From Larix kaempferi (Eukaryota > Streptophyta > Pinopsida > Pinales > Pinaceae), in contig BSBM01000261.1 in assembly GCA_027924585.1 (NCBI GenBank), positions 628,001 to 692,000 of the forward strand: a DNA stretch of 64,000 nt. Reading direction: 5' to 3'. Shown piece after piece: positions 1 through 9,730 of this stretch. Position numbers and translations under genes: made by a program. Each line of letters begins with the position of its first letter. The stretch's first letter is position 1. Under the pieces are notes generated by a model that was not told the DNA's origin, did not search any database, and was given only the letters and a program-made list of their open reading frames with translations.

Positions 1-147
1 CACATGGGTTAAATAATACCAACATACTTTCCTCTTCAAGATTGAGTGTTCACTAGCGGGGCCTTGGCCTTGAACTCCATGCTAGGAATCATAAAATATT
101 TACATTATAGCCCAAATATCATAAGGGTCAAGAATGGGGATGTGACA
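1..147 (-). mobile_element. right end of a solo LTR (copy A)
   Basis: These bases match 31040-31199, the right end of the complete solo LTR at 29812-31199, and finish with the same GGGGATGTGACA terminus. The bases that follow (148-152, TTAGC) equal the target duplication of that solo LTR. The rest of the LTR lies left of the window. It belongs to the family of the LTRs at 47011-48734, and in that family this reading direction corresponds to a minus-strand element. There are small indels against copy B, for example 12 bases missing near 93. Confidence 0.85.
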
Positions 148-1280
148 TTAGCAGGCAGTCAAGAATGGTATAGATAACTCACTCCTTAGATGGGAAATCT
201 CACTCTACCTCTATTTTGTTGTTAAATATGTGATTGAATTTCTCACTCTACCTTTATTTTGATATTAGATTTGTGATTGAATTTCTCTAGCTGCATCTCT
301 TTAATTTGTATGATCTTCGGAAAAGTTGGAAAATCTACAACAATCAACAATCTTTTAGAAATACATCAATCAATTGTTACTTTGAGATTCAATATACAAT
401 GAAGCCATGTTATAAGTGTATAAATTCTTAAATTGCCAAGTAGGCCTGAAAAATGTATTTTTTTCCATTTTTAGCAATATGCAATGCAAATACAAAGAAA
501 TTGGTACTCTCTATGTAGTTACCTATGACATTCTTTCCTATAGGGCTCATACAGGATCTCCTACTGTCTCTATTATGCTCTAATATCCACTCCCGAGTAG
601 TCATTTAGGATTATTTTTGGGGGTTTTTCATGGCTCAACTCCCATTTAGGGTTAGGGTTGTGGATCCTATAGAATTTTCTTGAAAGTCCACAAACAAGCC
701 TCTAAACCCCAAATCTACAAAGACATACCCCTAAAATGGGCTACAAACCAATTCATCCAATGTATCCATCGATAAAGCACCAAAATAGATACAAATTATA
801 TTTATTGATCCATTTGAGATCATATTGTATATGAAGTAATTTGAAGATAACATAAGATAAGTTTATTGAACTGTTGTTATTGGAAATACGAATGCTTTGT
901 GTATATGAACAACTAAGAAATCAAGAGTGATTAGAAATTTGGATGTATATATAAGTTGTAGGTTAATGGGGAATTTGTAAGACTTGTTAGTAGTTGTTTC
1001 ATGTGTATGAATAAAACATAAAAATAGCACATCCACTTCACTTGTGGTCCGTGAAGACTGATAGATCACAACTTAAGTGTTATGAACAAGTTATCTATTA
1101 CTTGTTCTCCATTCTTAGTTGTAATCACCAGTTTTTTGTTATCTTCTTTAGTTAAATGGGTTGTCTCTCACTACCCATTATCCATGCATGAGCTATGAGG
1201 TATCCATGCATTAGCTACCACTTATTTTGAAGTACTATAATAAAAGCAATCTAGAGAGTATGCTTGTCCCATCCTCCTTC

Positions 1281-1396
1281 AATGTAGGAAAAGTATAAAT
1301 GGTAGTCAACCCCAAATTCTAAGATATAAACACCTATCAATCTAGGAAAAGCATAAATGGTAGCCCACCCCAAATTCTAGGATATAAACACCTATC
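1281..1396. repeat. 58-bp tandem duplication
   Basis: Two adjacent units begin AATGTAGGAA (1281) and AATCTAGGAA (1339), and both end with a block containing GATATAAACACC. The same pair is present in copy B near 32335-32450, so it predates the segmental duplication. Confidence 0.8.
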
Positions 1397-1946
1397 GGTG
1401 TAAAGATGAGAAAAAATATTTTATGTGCACCTCTTCGTCTTTTATCGCTGGAATCTCTACTTGTTTTTCATAATTTTTATCATGGTATTAACATGGTAGA
1501 TCCCAGGAAAATGAAAACATCTTAGATGTAGTATGACTTTTGTTTATTAGGTGTACAAGTTAGTAGATAACTGTGTTGTGTGTGGATTGCTAAGGAAAAT
1601 TTGTTCTTTGGTGTCGTTCGCATATCATCCATGGTTCGCAAAGTTATTTTGGATATATTGGTGTTCGTGTTTGTATGTAGGTATAAGTCATCATTAGGGT
1701 AGTTGCATGAGTTACTTTTGGATCAATATGCTCTCTAAGATACTTATGCCAGCTTTGATATCATGATGAATTTTATAGGGATGAGCTGCTGCTCTTCAAT
1801 TCACATTAAACTTCATAATTACAATGGACCTTGAAAGTTTGTATTTAAACACTTCTATATGTTAAATCCCTAACCTAGCTCATGCTTTATGCCTTATGCT
1901 TTATACATGCTTTAACTAAACTTAACTCAACTCCTAATAATAGAAA

Positions 1947-2122
1947 TGAGATCAAGTGGGAGTTAATTACTTTTTCTAACATTTCATTTTAATTGATTGC
2001 TTCAAAATCGAAAGCTGCAAGGAATCCATGGTTTTGAGATCAAGTGGGAGTTAATTACTTTTTCTAACATTTCATTTTAGTTGACTGCTTCAAAATCGAA
2101 AACTGCAAGGAATCCATGGTTT
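1947..2122. repeat. 88-bp tandem duplication
   Basis: Two consecutive units begin TGAGATCAAGTGGGAGTTAA, at 1947 and 2035. They differ by a few bases. The same duplication is seen near 33001-33175 in copy B. Confidence 0.85.
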
Positions 2123-2817
2123 TCCAATCTGTTGTCAACTACCACCTTGAGGAACAAAAGCCTATAAGCTTTCAACACATGTTGTAATGTGCTAAAAAAT
2201 TATTTATCAATTGTAATGCAGTAAAAATTTGTTGATCCTTGTTTTCATTCATTTAGATGGACATTAATGTTATTTTTCAATTTCTTGCACTAAATTTGGC
2301 ATTTTTTTATTTCATAGTAGGATAAAAAAATTCTATATTAAGGTTTGTAAATGTTGATAGTGAAACAAGAAATGATTTCATGGTATGAAGAAGATGAATC
2401 TCCAAAGCCAGATGGTAAATTTGAAGGTTAGGTCAAGACAAATGGTTGTTGTTGGATAAAAAAACTATACCTTATGATATATTTATAAGTGTTAATGGTG
2501 TCCAATGATATTGAGAAAATTGGATCACAGTTGAGAACTTTTCAAAGGAATGGAAGACAATTTGATAGAGTTCTCAAATGGTGAAAGAGCAAAGATGACC
2601 AAGCTGAATGATGTATGTGCAAGGGATCTGAATAGGTAATGATGTAACTACTAAAACCTATAGAAGTATACATACCCTTGAATCTTTTAAGAGAAAACAG
2701 ATGTCCTCATCCATTAAACCCACACCTAATATTTAGTATTTAGTAGAAATATTTTGTATGCATCTCTTCGTCATAGTTACTGCAACCTGTGTGTTTTTTT
2801 TTTTTTTTTAAATCAGT

Positions 2818-3114
2818 TGTTAAACACAACATTCACATCACACGTACCACATAGAAGACCGGAAGACTATGATATTGATAAAGTTTGCAGAGACACAGAA
2901 TAGAGAGGAAACACAAAGGGCATATTGATTGCCTTCTCATTATTAAACACACACATATATAGTTTCTCATAAGACTCAAAACAACTGGCTAATACTATGG
3001 GCCAGTGAATAACATGGGTCAACTAATGTCTTAGTCAACAACTAACTCAACTAACTTAGGACCATCGAATCAACTAACTAACCAACTTGACATATGAGAT
3101 TACAACTCTTAACA
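2818..3114 (-). mobile_element. Ty1/copia 3' LTR (copy A)
   Basis: The boundaries come from the TGTT...AACA termini on the plus strand, from the polypurine tract lying directly beside it (3115-3128), and from the identical extent in copy B (33870-34166). Both are 297 bp. The element reads on the minus strand, so this is its downstream LTR. No partner LTR is found beyond the gag end near 20190, so the element lacks its 5' LTR. Confidence 0.75.
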
Positions 3115-3128
3115 CACCCCCTTAATCT
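3115..3128 (-). other. copia polypurine tract
   Basis: On the minus strand this reads GATTAAGGGGGTG and abuts the TGTTAAG start of the 3' LTR. That is the usual plus-strand primer position in copia elements. The same sequence is present in copy B at about 34167-34180. Confidence 0.7.
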
Positions 3129-3225
3129 CAAGTGGGATGGTGTGGTCAGCACTATCAATCCCTAAGTGCTTCCTCTTAAACTCAAATGCAGATGTACCCA
3201 AAGGTTTGGTAAACATAACAGCTAG

Positions 3226-4576
3226 CTACTCCTTAGAGCCACAAAACATCAAACTGATTTCTCCATTATTGACTAACTCACATATTAAGTGATAGCGAGT
3301 GTCAATGTGTTTACTCTTCCTATGAAATACATTATGTTTAGACAACTGTATAGCAGAATTGTTGTCACAATATATGGCTGTTGGTTTTGTTTTTGTATGT
3401 CCCATGTCCTTCAAGAGTCTTCTGAGCCAAACTGCATGGCATGCTATTGTAGTTGTTGCAATATATTCTGCTTCTGCTGAAGACATGCTCACAATAGGTT
3501 GTTTCTGAGAAGCCCAAGAAATAAGAATGGTACCAAGATGGAAAGCATAACCGGATGTACTTTTCCTATCATCAATACTACCTGCGAAATCACTGTCTGT
3601 GTACCCTGTGAGAGTATAGTCCTGTGAATGAGTGTACCAAAGTCCATAATCAATTGTACTTGCAACATGTCTCAGTGTTCTTTTCCCAACTTTCCAGTGA
3701 GATTCTTTGGGAGATTCCATGAATCTAGAAATAAGACTGACAACATACATCAAATCAAGTCTAGTAGCAGTCAAATACATTAAACTGCCTACTAATCTTT
3801 TGTAAAGTGTAGAATTTACTGTTGGTCCTTCATCATTCTTGCTTAACTTGGTTCCTGTAGCAATGGGAGTTTCTACTGATTTACATTTATCCATTTTGAA
3901 TCTCTACAGAATGTCAGTAGCATACTTATGCTGACAGATGAAGATCCCATTTTCACTTTGATTAACTTCCAGACCAAGGATAAACTTCATAAGACCAAGA
4001 TCAATCATCTCAAACTCCTTTTTCACGATTGTCTTAAACTCTTCTAGAATCAAATTTCCAGTATAGATCATATCATCAACATAAAGACAAACAAGTAAAA
4101 TGTTACCTTCCTGATCTGTTTTGACATATAGAGTGTGTTCATTGTTGCTCCTATTGAATCCATTTTTGATTAGGTAAGAATCAATTATGTTGTAGCATGC
4201 TCGTGGAACTTGTTTGAGACCATACAAGGCCTTTTTCATCTTACATACCTTCTGTTCTTGACCTTTGACAGCATAACCAGGTGGCTGATCTACATAGACT
4301 TCTTCTTCAAGTATGCCATTGAGAAAGACATATTTTACATCCATTTGATAAACAGCCCACTGGTTTTGAGCTTCTATTGCAAGTACAGCTCTGATGGTGT
4401 CCATCCTTGCTATTGGAGCAAAGGTATCATCATAGTCTACACCATATTGCTGAGCAAAACCTCTTGCAACAAGCCTTGCTTTATATTTTTCTATCTATGA
4501 TTTTTCATTCAACTTTGTCTTATAGACCCATTTTACACCAATGCAACTTTTATCTGATGGGAGATCAACTAGATCC
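3226..4576 (-). pseudogene. copia reverse transcriptase/RNase H, broken
   Basis: This is the downstream part of a Ty1/copia polyprotein. From upstream to downstream on the minus strand one sees the RT region with a KARLVARGFAQQ stretch, the catalytic block LYVDDMIYTGN (about 4065-4100), then an RNase H-type domain with the copia signatures SMSSAEAEYIA and DTRYHLI. The frame is interrupted by a TAG near 4493 and by a TAG at 3904-3906. The second is CAG in copy B, so it is a C-to-T change specific to copy A. The upstream end at 4576 is the insertion point of the gypsy element; the rest of the polyprotein continues from 17717. The RNase H product would have lost its coupling to RT here. Family assignment is firm; activity is not possible. 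Confidence 0.95.
4572..4576. repeat. target-site duplication GATCC, left copy
   Basis: GATCC precedes the LTR start TGTTGG at 4577 and recurs at 17712-17716 just after the LTR end. The uninterrupted site in copy B reads TATCCCATG around 35620-35632, so the insertion duplicated five bases. Confidence 0.95.
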
Positions 4577-5981
4577 TGTTGGAGCATAGGCCGCAGCTAT
4601 AGTAAAGCTGCAAATTTTGAGGAAAAAGCACAAGTGTTGAGGGGAAAGTGCTAATTTTGAGTAAGCACCAATTTTGGGCAGAAGCGAAAAGTGCGCAGTA
4701 CGGTGCCAGATGGATGAGCTCAGCGCAGATCACGGACCAAAAATCGCGGAGCTCACGCGCACACGTCAAAGGAGAGTGAATGTGGCCGAGTAGAAAGCTC
4801 AGCTACCACAATAAATGAAGCAACGGAATAGAGGGCTCATCTACCCTCATTAAGGCTAAGTACAGAAGTTATGGTTGCTCTGACCAAGGAAGAGCAACGG
4901 ACCAAAGCATTGAAGGCGAAGGACAAAGAGCAGTGAATGATGAAGCGGCGCCCATACCTGCAATCTGCGTCGGAAATCACGAAGCCTGCAGGAAGCAGCG
5001 ACGTGACTACAAGCAGCGCCTACAGTACACCCAGCCATGTCCGCGGTTAGGGTTTTTGGGAATGCTGCTGGGAAAGGCCCACAGTTTTGTAAAGGTGCGA
5101 CCGTCAAGGCCACCTATATATATGTGTAATTGTAAAAGGAAGAGGGTTAGATAAGTTGGATAAGTCAGAGATAAGTTAGATGGTTAGAGATATAGAGTGG
5201 TCAGAAGGCCATTGTAAGTTGATGTTGAGGTTGCAGACAGTCTAAGTCGACGTCTGAACCATTGTAATCTCTGTAGAAGAATAGATCTAAGAGACGGGCT
5301 CCCATCTGTGTGTGTGGAGTTTCCCAGAAAGAGCTAAGGCTACAGCTGTGTGCGCAGCATACTGTGTAATTCCCCTTGTGAGTTAATATAAGATACACTT
5401 TCCGTGGACGTGATTTCCCCGTGGAGGTGAACTTCATAAGTCTTGTTGTTATGATAATGTTTTACATGAATGCATGTCTGTGTGTTGCTATCTTTGATCA
5501 CGTGAGCATGGCGTTATCTTTATGAATATGTTAAGCAAGTTCTTGAAGCTTCCTTAGAAGTTATAATTGTTAAGTGTCGAAAGAGTCTGTAGAACGTTGT
5601 CGCTGCAGCGCTGGAGGAGTGGGCTACTGCGCAGTGGTGCAAATCCAGAGACGATAGAATATCGGACGTAGCCGGCAACGCCTCGTTCGCAGGTGCGGAG
5701 ATACCGTGCAGCAAGGCTGGTAAGAGTTTCAGCGTTGTTGCGCTAAGAGGTCTGAGGAGGAGTAAGACGTTCCGCTCCAAGGAATCCTCCCGGAAGAGGG
5801 GAGAAGATTGCAGTCTTCGCGTCGCCAAGGTTAAGGAAGCATGATTCCTTATACCCCCCATAGCCACTTCGGGTGAGACTTCGAACTGCTGCGCAGCTCG
5901 TTGCCGAGAGGGCCAGTGCGCCAAGGGGTGTTTGTTGCTGCGCATCCTGAAAACCCAGGTCTGTCCAACAAGCAGCCAACA
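4577..5981 (+). mobile_element. 5' LTR of the Athila/Tat-type element
   Basis: It begins TGTTGG and ends CCAACA. It aligns without gaps to 16307-17711. A TATA-like tract CTATATATATG at 5114-5124 suggests a U3 of about 540 bp and an R-U5 of about 860 bp. The sequence is richer in CG dinucleotides than its surroundings. The 3' end (AGCAGCCAACA) resembles the end of each 61-bp repeat unit that follows. Confidence 0.95.
5114..5124 (+). promoter_or_regulatory. LTR TATA-like element
   Basis: CTATATATATG lies about 540 bp into the LTR and is unchanged in the 3' LTR at 16844-16854. A retrotransposon LTR is expected to carry its RNA polymerase II promoter here. No transcript start can be seen from sequence alone. 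Confidence 0.5.
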
Positions 5982-5983
5982 AA

Positions 5984-5996
5984 TGGTTCCGTTTCC
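5984..5996 (+). other. primer-binding site, tRNA-Glu type
   Basis: Two bases after the LTR end the sequence reads TGGTTCCGTTTCC. Plant cytosolic tRNA-Glu ends with an acceptor strand whose complement begins TGGTTCCGTTGCC. The match is 12 of 13, and the mismatched base is G in the second and third repeat copies. Initiator-Met and Asp primers, common in other plant elements, do not match. Confidence 0.7.
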
Positions 5997-6180
5997 TTGA
6001 GACTTGTTATTCTGGCCACGCACGAGACTTGTGGAGCCAACAAATGGTTCCATTGCCTTGAGACTTGTTATTATGGCCACGCGCGAGACTTGTGGAGCCA
6101 ACAAATGGTTTCGTTGCCTTGAGACTTGTTATTCTGGCCACGCGCGAGACTTGTGGAGCCAACAAATGGTTTCGTCGTCG
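5984..6180 (+). repeat. 61-bp tandem repeat containing the primer-binding site
   Basis: TGG of the primer-binding motif recurs at 5984, 6045, 6106 and 6167, exactly 61 bp apart. Each full unit runs primer motif, CTTGAGACTTGTTATT, GGCCACGC, GAGACTTGTGGAGCCAACAAA. There are three full units and a partial fourth. The end of each unit mimics the LTR terminus plus spacer, so each unit recreates an LTR-end/primer-site junction. Short open frames through this tract are by-products of the repeat. Confidence 0.95.
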
Positions 6181-6316
6181 GCTTTAACCCTATTATTTTG
6201 AAGGCAATGTGCTACTAGAATCCTACAACTAAAGAAATTCAAGACTGGTTTGATTCAAGGCTAGAGAGTTCGCTGAACGAAAAAATAGAAGCTCTAGGCT
6301 TCAGACAGAAGACTGG

Positions 6317-6691
6317 TTGCAGAAGTATATTTATACTGAACTTCACGAAATTTTCTTTGTCACATTTGCACTTGAGTTACATGCGTGGGTAGCCAAGCTA
6401 GCAGATATTAGACCCAATGTGCATCTTGCTCAACCCATCGTTTGGACGCCTCAGCTAGTTAGCATTTTGAAGCGGGTAGATAATTCTGTGTCCCGCGCAG
6501 TAGACTTTTGGTTGAACAGTTTGCTGGAAGGCTTCATCACCGAGTTTGCAGTAGATACGAGAAAGAGCTTCAGCGAAGCTGAGAGGAGCTTCTTCCAAGC
6601 ATACAGGGGTAAGTTCTTAAATTCTCTGAACTTATGGATTAAAATGCTTCTGTATGAAAAAGGAAAACTATGCATAGCTTCCGATGAATAG
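6317..6691 (+). pseudogene. N-terminal gag-region reading frame
   Basis: This 124-codon open frame sits upstream of the gag capsid-like domain and in the same reading frame as everything up to 12787. It ends with TAG at 6689-6691, 12 bases before the next ATG at 6704. It has no motif I recognise; the middle is a mixed helical stretch with acidic and aromatic residues. It may be the original start of the gag polyprotein, joined once to the 6704 frame, or a separate short leader product. The shared frame favours the first view. Confidence 0.45.
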
Positions 6692-6703
6692 CATAGACAA
6701 GTA

Positions 6704-8392
6704 ATGTCCGCAGATTCTGATAGTGATCTTGAACTTATTGGTTGCACTCGTAGTGGAAAACGGTATAAAGTAGGCCTTGACCAACATTCTTTTGAGTCTA
6801 TCCCAGAAGATAGTCAAGCTCCTAGAGCGAGCCATATAGAGAGACAAGGGAGTGCTCATATCCCTTATCACCCTTTTACACCGCAAAAGCCAGACGGGGC
6901 TCAGCATAACCCTGCAGTAACACCTTCTAGTAGCCCGCACGGTACTTCTAGTACTTCAGTCACACCTTTGTTTAACCATCCTGGAGGCAATGCCACAACA
7001 CCTCCACATCAACCTAGCGCAAGAAGGATGGGTGATGACATGAAGCTACCAACTTTTAGAGGAACAGGGCTAGAAGACCCTAAGCAGCACTGGTTCCTAT
7101 GTGAAGCCATTTGGACAATTAAGCAAATTAATGATGATGTTGTTAAGCTAGTTCAGTTAGCAACCACACTAAGAGAAAGAGCCTTAATTTGGTTCATGAA
7201 ATACTCAGCAGCACAGAATAGGACGCTTGTTGAGGTAAGAAACGCTATGATCAAAGAATTCAAGAAACCTAAATCAGAATCACAGTGCATAACAGAACTC
7301 AAAGACATAAAACAGTTACCCACAGAGTCAGTATGGGACTTTGACCAGAAGTTCAAAGCCTTGATAGATCAAGTAAGCTTTGAGTTTGCACCGCAGCAGC
7401 ATAAGGAATGGTTCATTGCTGCGCTGCTTCCTCATATTAGACTTCCTCTTATGCAATAGAATCTTACTACTCAGGAACAAGCTCTAGAGATGGCTATGAA
7501 ACTAGAAGCTTCACCAATTGCTGGAACAAGCAACGATGTTGCGCAGTTGCAGAACCAGTTAGCAAACCTAACCTTGCAAGTCCATGATATTAAGAAAGGA
7601 AAGGATGCTAAAGAAGAAATGTGGTGTACAAAATGTAGAGCGCAAGGTCATTCAAAGGACCATTGTCCAGTTTTCATAGAATATATTGCGACTAGATCAC
7701 CTAACCCTTTACCACAGACACAAGGGCCTTGGTGTGAAATTTGTAGAACTAGAGGTCACAGAGCACAAGAATGTCACTTGTTACAAAAATATGTACAAAC
7801 TCCAAAGAATCTATATTGCAATTTCTGTAAATCAGTAGGCCATGATGAAAACAATTGTAGAGCATATGAGCTTATGATAGAAAGAAAACATGATGTTTAT
7901 AGAGTACAGTCAGAGGCACAAGGACCCACAGCAGAGCCACAGTATGACCAAGCTCGGGAAGGCAGAGGAGGAAATAATAGGGGTCGTGGACGCACAGCAG
8001 GTTTTGGTCGTGGAAGAGGACAGGTCACTTGTTATAACTGCGGAGCTCAAGGCCATTATGCAAGGGATTGCCAAAATCCTACAACCCTCTGCAGATACTG
8101 TAAATCTCATGATCATGTTATTGAAGAATGCCCTCAGTTGATGGCCAAGATGCAAGCAAAGACGCCACAGGTTAATCAGAATATTCAGTTGATTGCAGCA
8201 GAAAAAACAGAACCAAATCCCACAGTTAATATAGTGACGCGCAGTGGAGCAACTACTGGTGCACCAGAGTCGGGCATTGGCAAGCCAGTGACGCAATGGG
8301 TGCGCCGCGCTAATATCAAACGAGCCCCGCTTGACCTGCAGAAGCAAAAAGAAGCATTCAAGCAAGCTCAAGAGTATTTCTCAGATTCATGA
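6704..8392 (+). pseudogene. gag: gag with capsid-like domain and five zinc knuckles
   Basis: It starts at ATG 6704. A retrotransposon gag (capsid) domain covers about 7030-7440 and includes a W-rich core and the stretch KEFKKPKSES. TAG at 7457-7459 interrupts the frame, and reading resumes in the same frame with QALEMAMKLEASP. From about 7620 to 8135 there are five CCHC knuckles of the form C-x2-C-x4-H-x4-C, starting CTKC, CEIC, CNFC, CYNC and CRYC. An RG-rich linker (GRGRGQ) lies between the third and fourth. The frame stops at TGA 8390-8392 before the protease region. Gag would assemble the particle and bind the RNA. Five knuckles are more than the one or two usual in retrotransposon gag. 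Not functional as it stands. Confidence 0.9.
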
Positions 8393-8437
8393 GCTTCAAG
8401 CTCTGTCTCAATTCCACATAAGGATATCAAACCGCAT

Positions 8438-9175
8438 GTGCCATGTCAAGGGAACCTGGTGCGAGAGCAGGCCACTACATCCGGAAGGCCTGATGAGGAG
8501 GATGCACTAGGCAGTGTTCATGCTTTCTTGAGAAACTGCTTAAAGTTGTTGCACAATGAAAAAGTAACTATAGAACTCCAACACCTGTTGGATCAGTGTC
8601 AACAATCTGCTTCGATGAATACACCGCAGCGTGCTATTCACCAAATTGGGAGTCATACTAGAACTGGGAAAGAAATGAGACTCACAGCGCAGATTGGAGC
8701 ATTTGAAATGGATGAAGTCATTTTGGACTTAGGCTTAGAAGTTAATTTTCTCACCATGCAAACATGGGAACAGATGGGTAGTCCTCAACTTACCAGATCT
8801 CCTACCCAGCTAAGACTTGCAAATCAGCAACGAGTTTCTCCATTGGGCAGATTACCCATTGTACCCATTGACATTGAGGGAGTAAGAAGTTCTGCAGACT
8901 TCGAAGTAATAAAAATTCTAGATGACACTAGACCTTACCCATCACTTTTAGGCATAGACTGGGCATTTGATAATTTGGCTGTCATTAATTTGAAGAAAAG
9001 ACAGATGACCTTTGAGGATGAGCAGATCAGGGTCATCGCACCGCTTGATCCACTTCAAGGACCACGGTATATAGAACCCATTCGAGCAGAAGAAGAAGCG
9101 CGCCACATGGAAAGTTTGTACCAGATGACTGCTAGTCATAATGATTATGTCAATCCCACAGTGGACGGCCATATC
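8438..9175 (+). pseudogene. retropepsin-like protease region
   Basis: The first half of the 8438-9673 frame carries an aspartic protease fold signature: a hydrophobic strand leading to LDLGLE (about 8730-8750) where retropepsins have D-S/T-G, followed by the LLGIDWAFDN block (about 8945-8970) that usually follows the flap. The Ser/Thr after the catalytic Asp is Leu here. From memory, related plant elements may also show DLG, so this could be a lineage trait rather than decay. The protease would cleave the gag-pol polyprotein. The frame continues without a break into the second gag-like domain. Confidence 0.75.
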
Positions 9176-9730
9176 AGCTGGCGATGCGATAGCTCGTGCA
9201 CATCAGATTCAGAACCAGGATTGGAAAACTGGCAGAATCGCTTACATGAGGTTTCTGCAAGGCGTTGTGCCATGATGACTAAATCCATTCGATGGATAGG
9301 CACAGAATTGAATGACACTCCAATTTTTTATGGTTTAACTGAAGTAAGTAAATTCATACATACATATGAACAACAGATTCCAGATGAGCAGCGCATACAA
9401 GCATTGGATGTAGCACTGCGCGCTACACTCGCAAGATGGTGGGGTGCGCATAAAAAAAATATTGACACATGGAAAGACTGTCGCAGATTGATACTGCGCA
9501 GATTTCAGGGAACTACAGCAGAAGTGTTGTGCAAATATGATGGACAGAGTGACCCCAGGTCACACGTTGAAGCATGTATTCAACAATGGTCAGATATTCC
9601 AGAAGATGAGTGGGTTCACCTATTCATCCACACGTTGGATACAGTTCCAAGGAACTGGTACACTGAAACATAATTGCACAGAGGCACTATCACTTGGCCT
9701 CTTATGATGGAAAGTTTTCAACTTACCTTC
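9176..9730 (+). pseudogene. second gag-like domain between protease and RT
   Basis: After the protease the same frame continues with a region that looks like a retrotransposon gag domain: TPIFYGL, a FI-x2-YE stretch, ALRATLARWWGAH, a W-x2-CRR-x2-L-x2-RF block and then LDTVPRNW. The frame is stopped by TAA at 9671-9673 and resumes in frame. The canonical gag is already present upstream at 6704-8392, so this is an additional domain of the same broad type. Its role is unknown; a structural or RNA-binding part of the polymerase polyprotein is a guess. Assignment rests on pattern similarity only. Confidence 0.6.

Larger units (their letters stand above)
153..2817. other. AT-rich stretch with no recognisable gene
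   Basis: No credible coding region was found. The short minus-strand open frame at 863-1069 is not open in the equivalent part of copy B. The stretch holds two short tandem duplications (1281-1396 and 1947-2122) and T-rich tracts near 2792-2809. Around 2380-2640 there are peptide-like stretches broken by stops in both copies, which could be a very old coding relic. Everything here is repeated at 31205-33869. Confidence 0.7.
1..4576. repeat. segmental duplication copy A, left part
   Basis: This stretch aligns nearly base for base with 31040-35627, including non-coding DNA, a copia 3' LTR and the copia RT region. Sampled stretches differ at about 3% of positions. The match resumes at 17717 after the inserted gypsy element. 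Together the two parts of copy A span about 7469 bases, against 7474 in copy B. Both copies carry the same truncated copia and the same solo-LTR junction, so this is a duplicated locus rather than two independent insertions. Confidence 0.9.

Noticed and set aside
863-1069. 68-codon minus-strand frame
   Set aside because: It is not open in the otherwise nearly identical copy B, so there is no sign of coding.
3289-3480. Cys-rich plus-strand frames opposite the copia RNase H (also at 34341-34532)
   Set aside because: They are antisense shadows of the conserved RNase H frame and follow its codon pattern.
5984-6180. Possible CRISPR-like repeat-spacer structure
   Set aside because: The 61-bp units are nearly identical throughout with no unique spacers, and the context is a plant retrotransposon leader.
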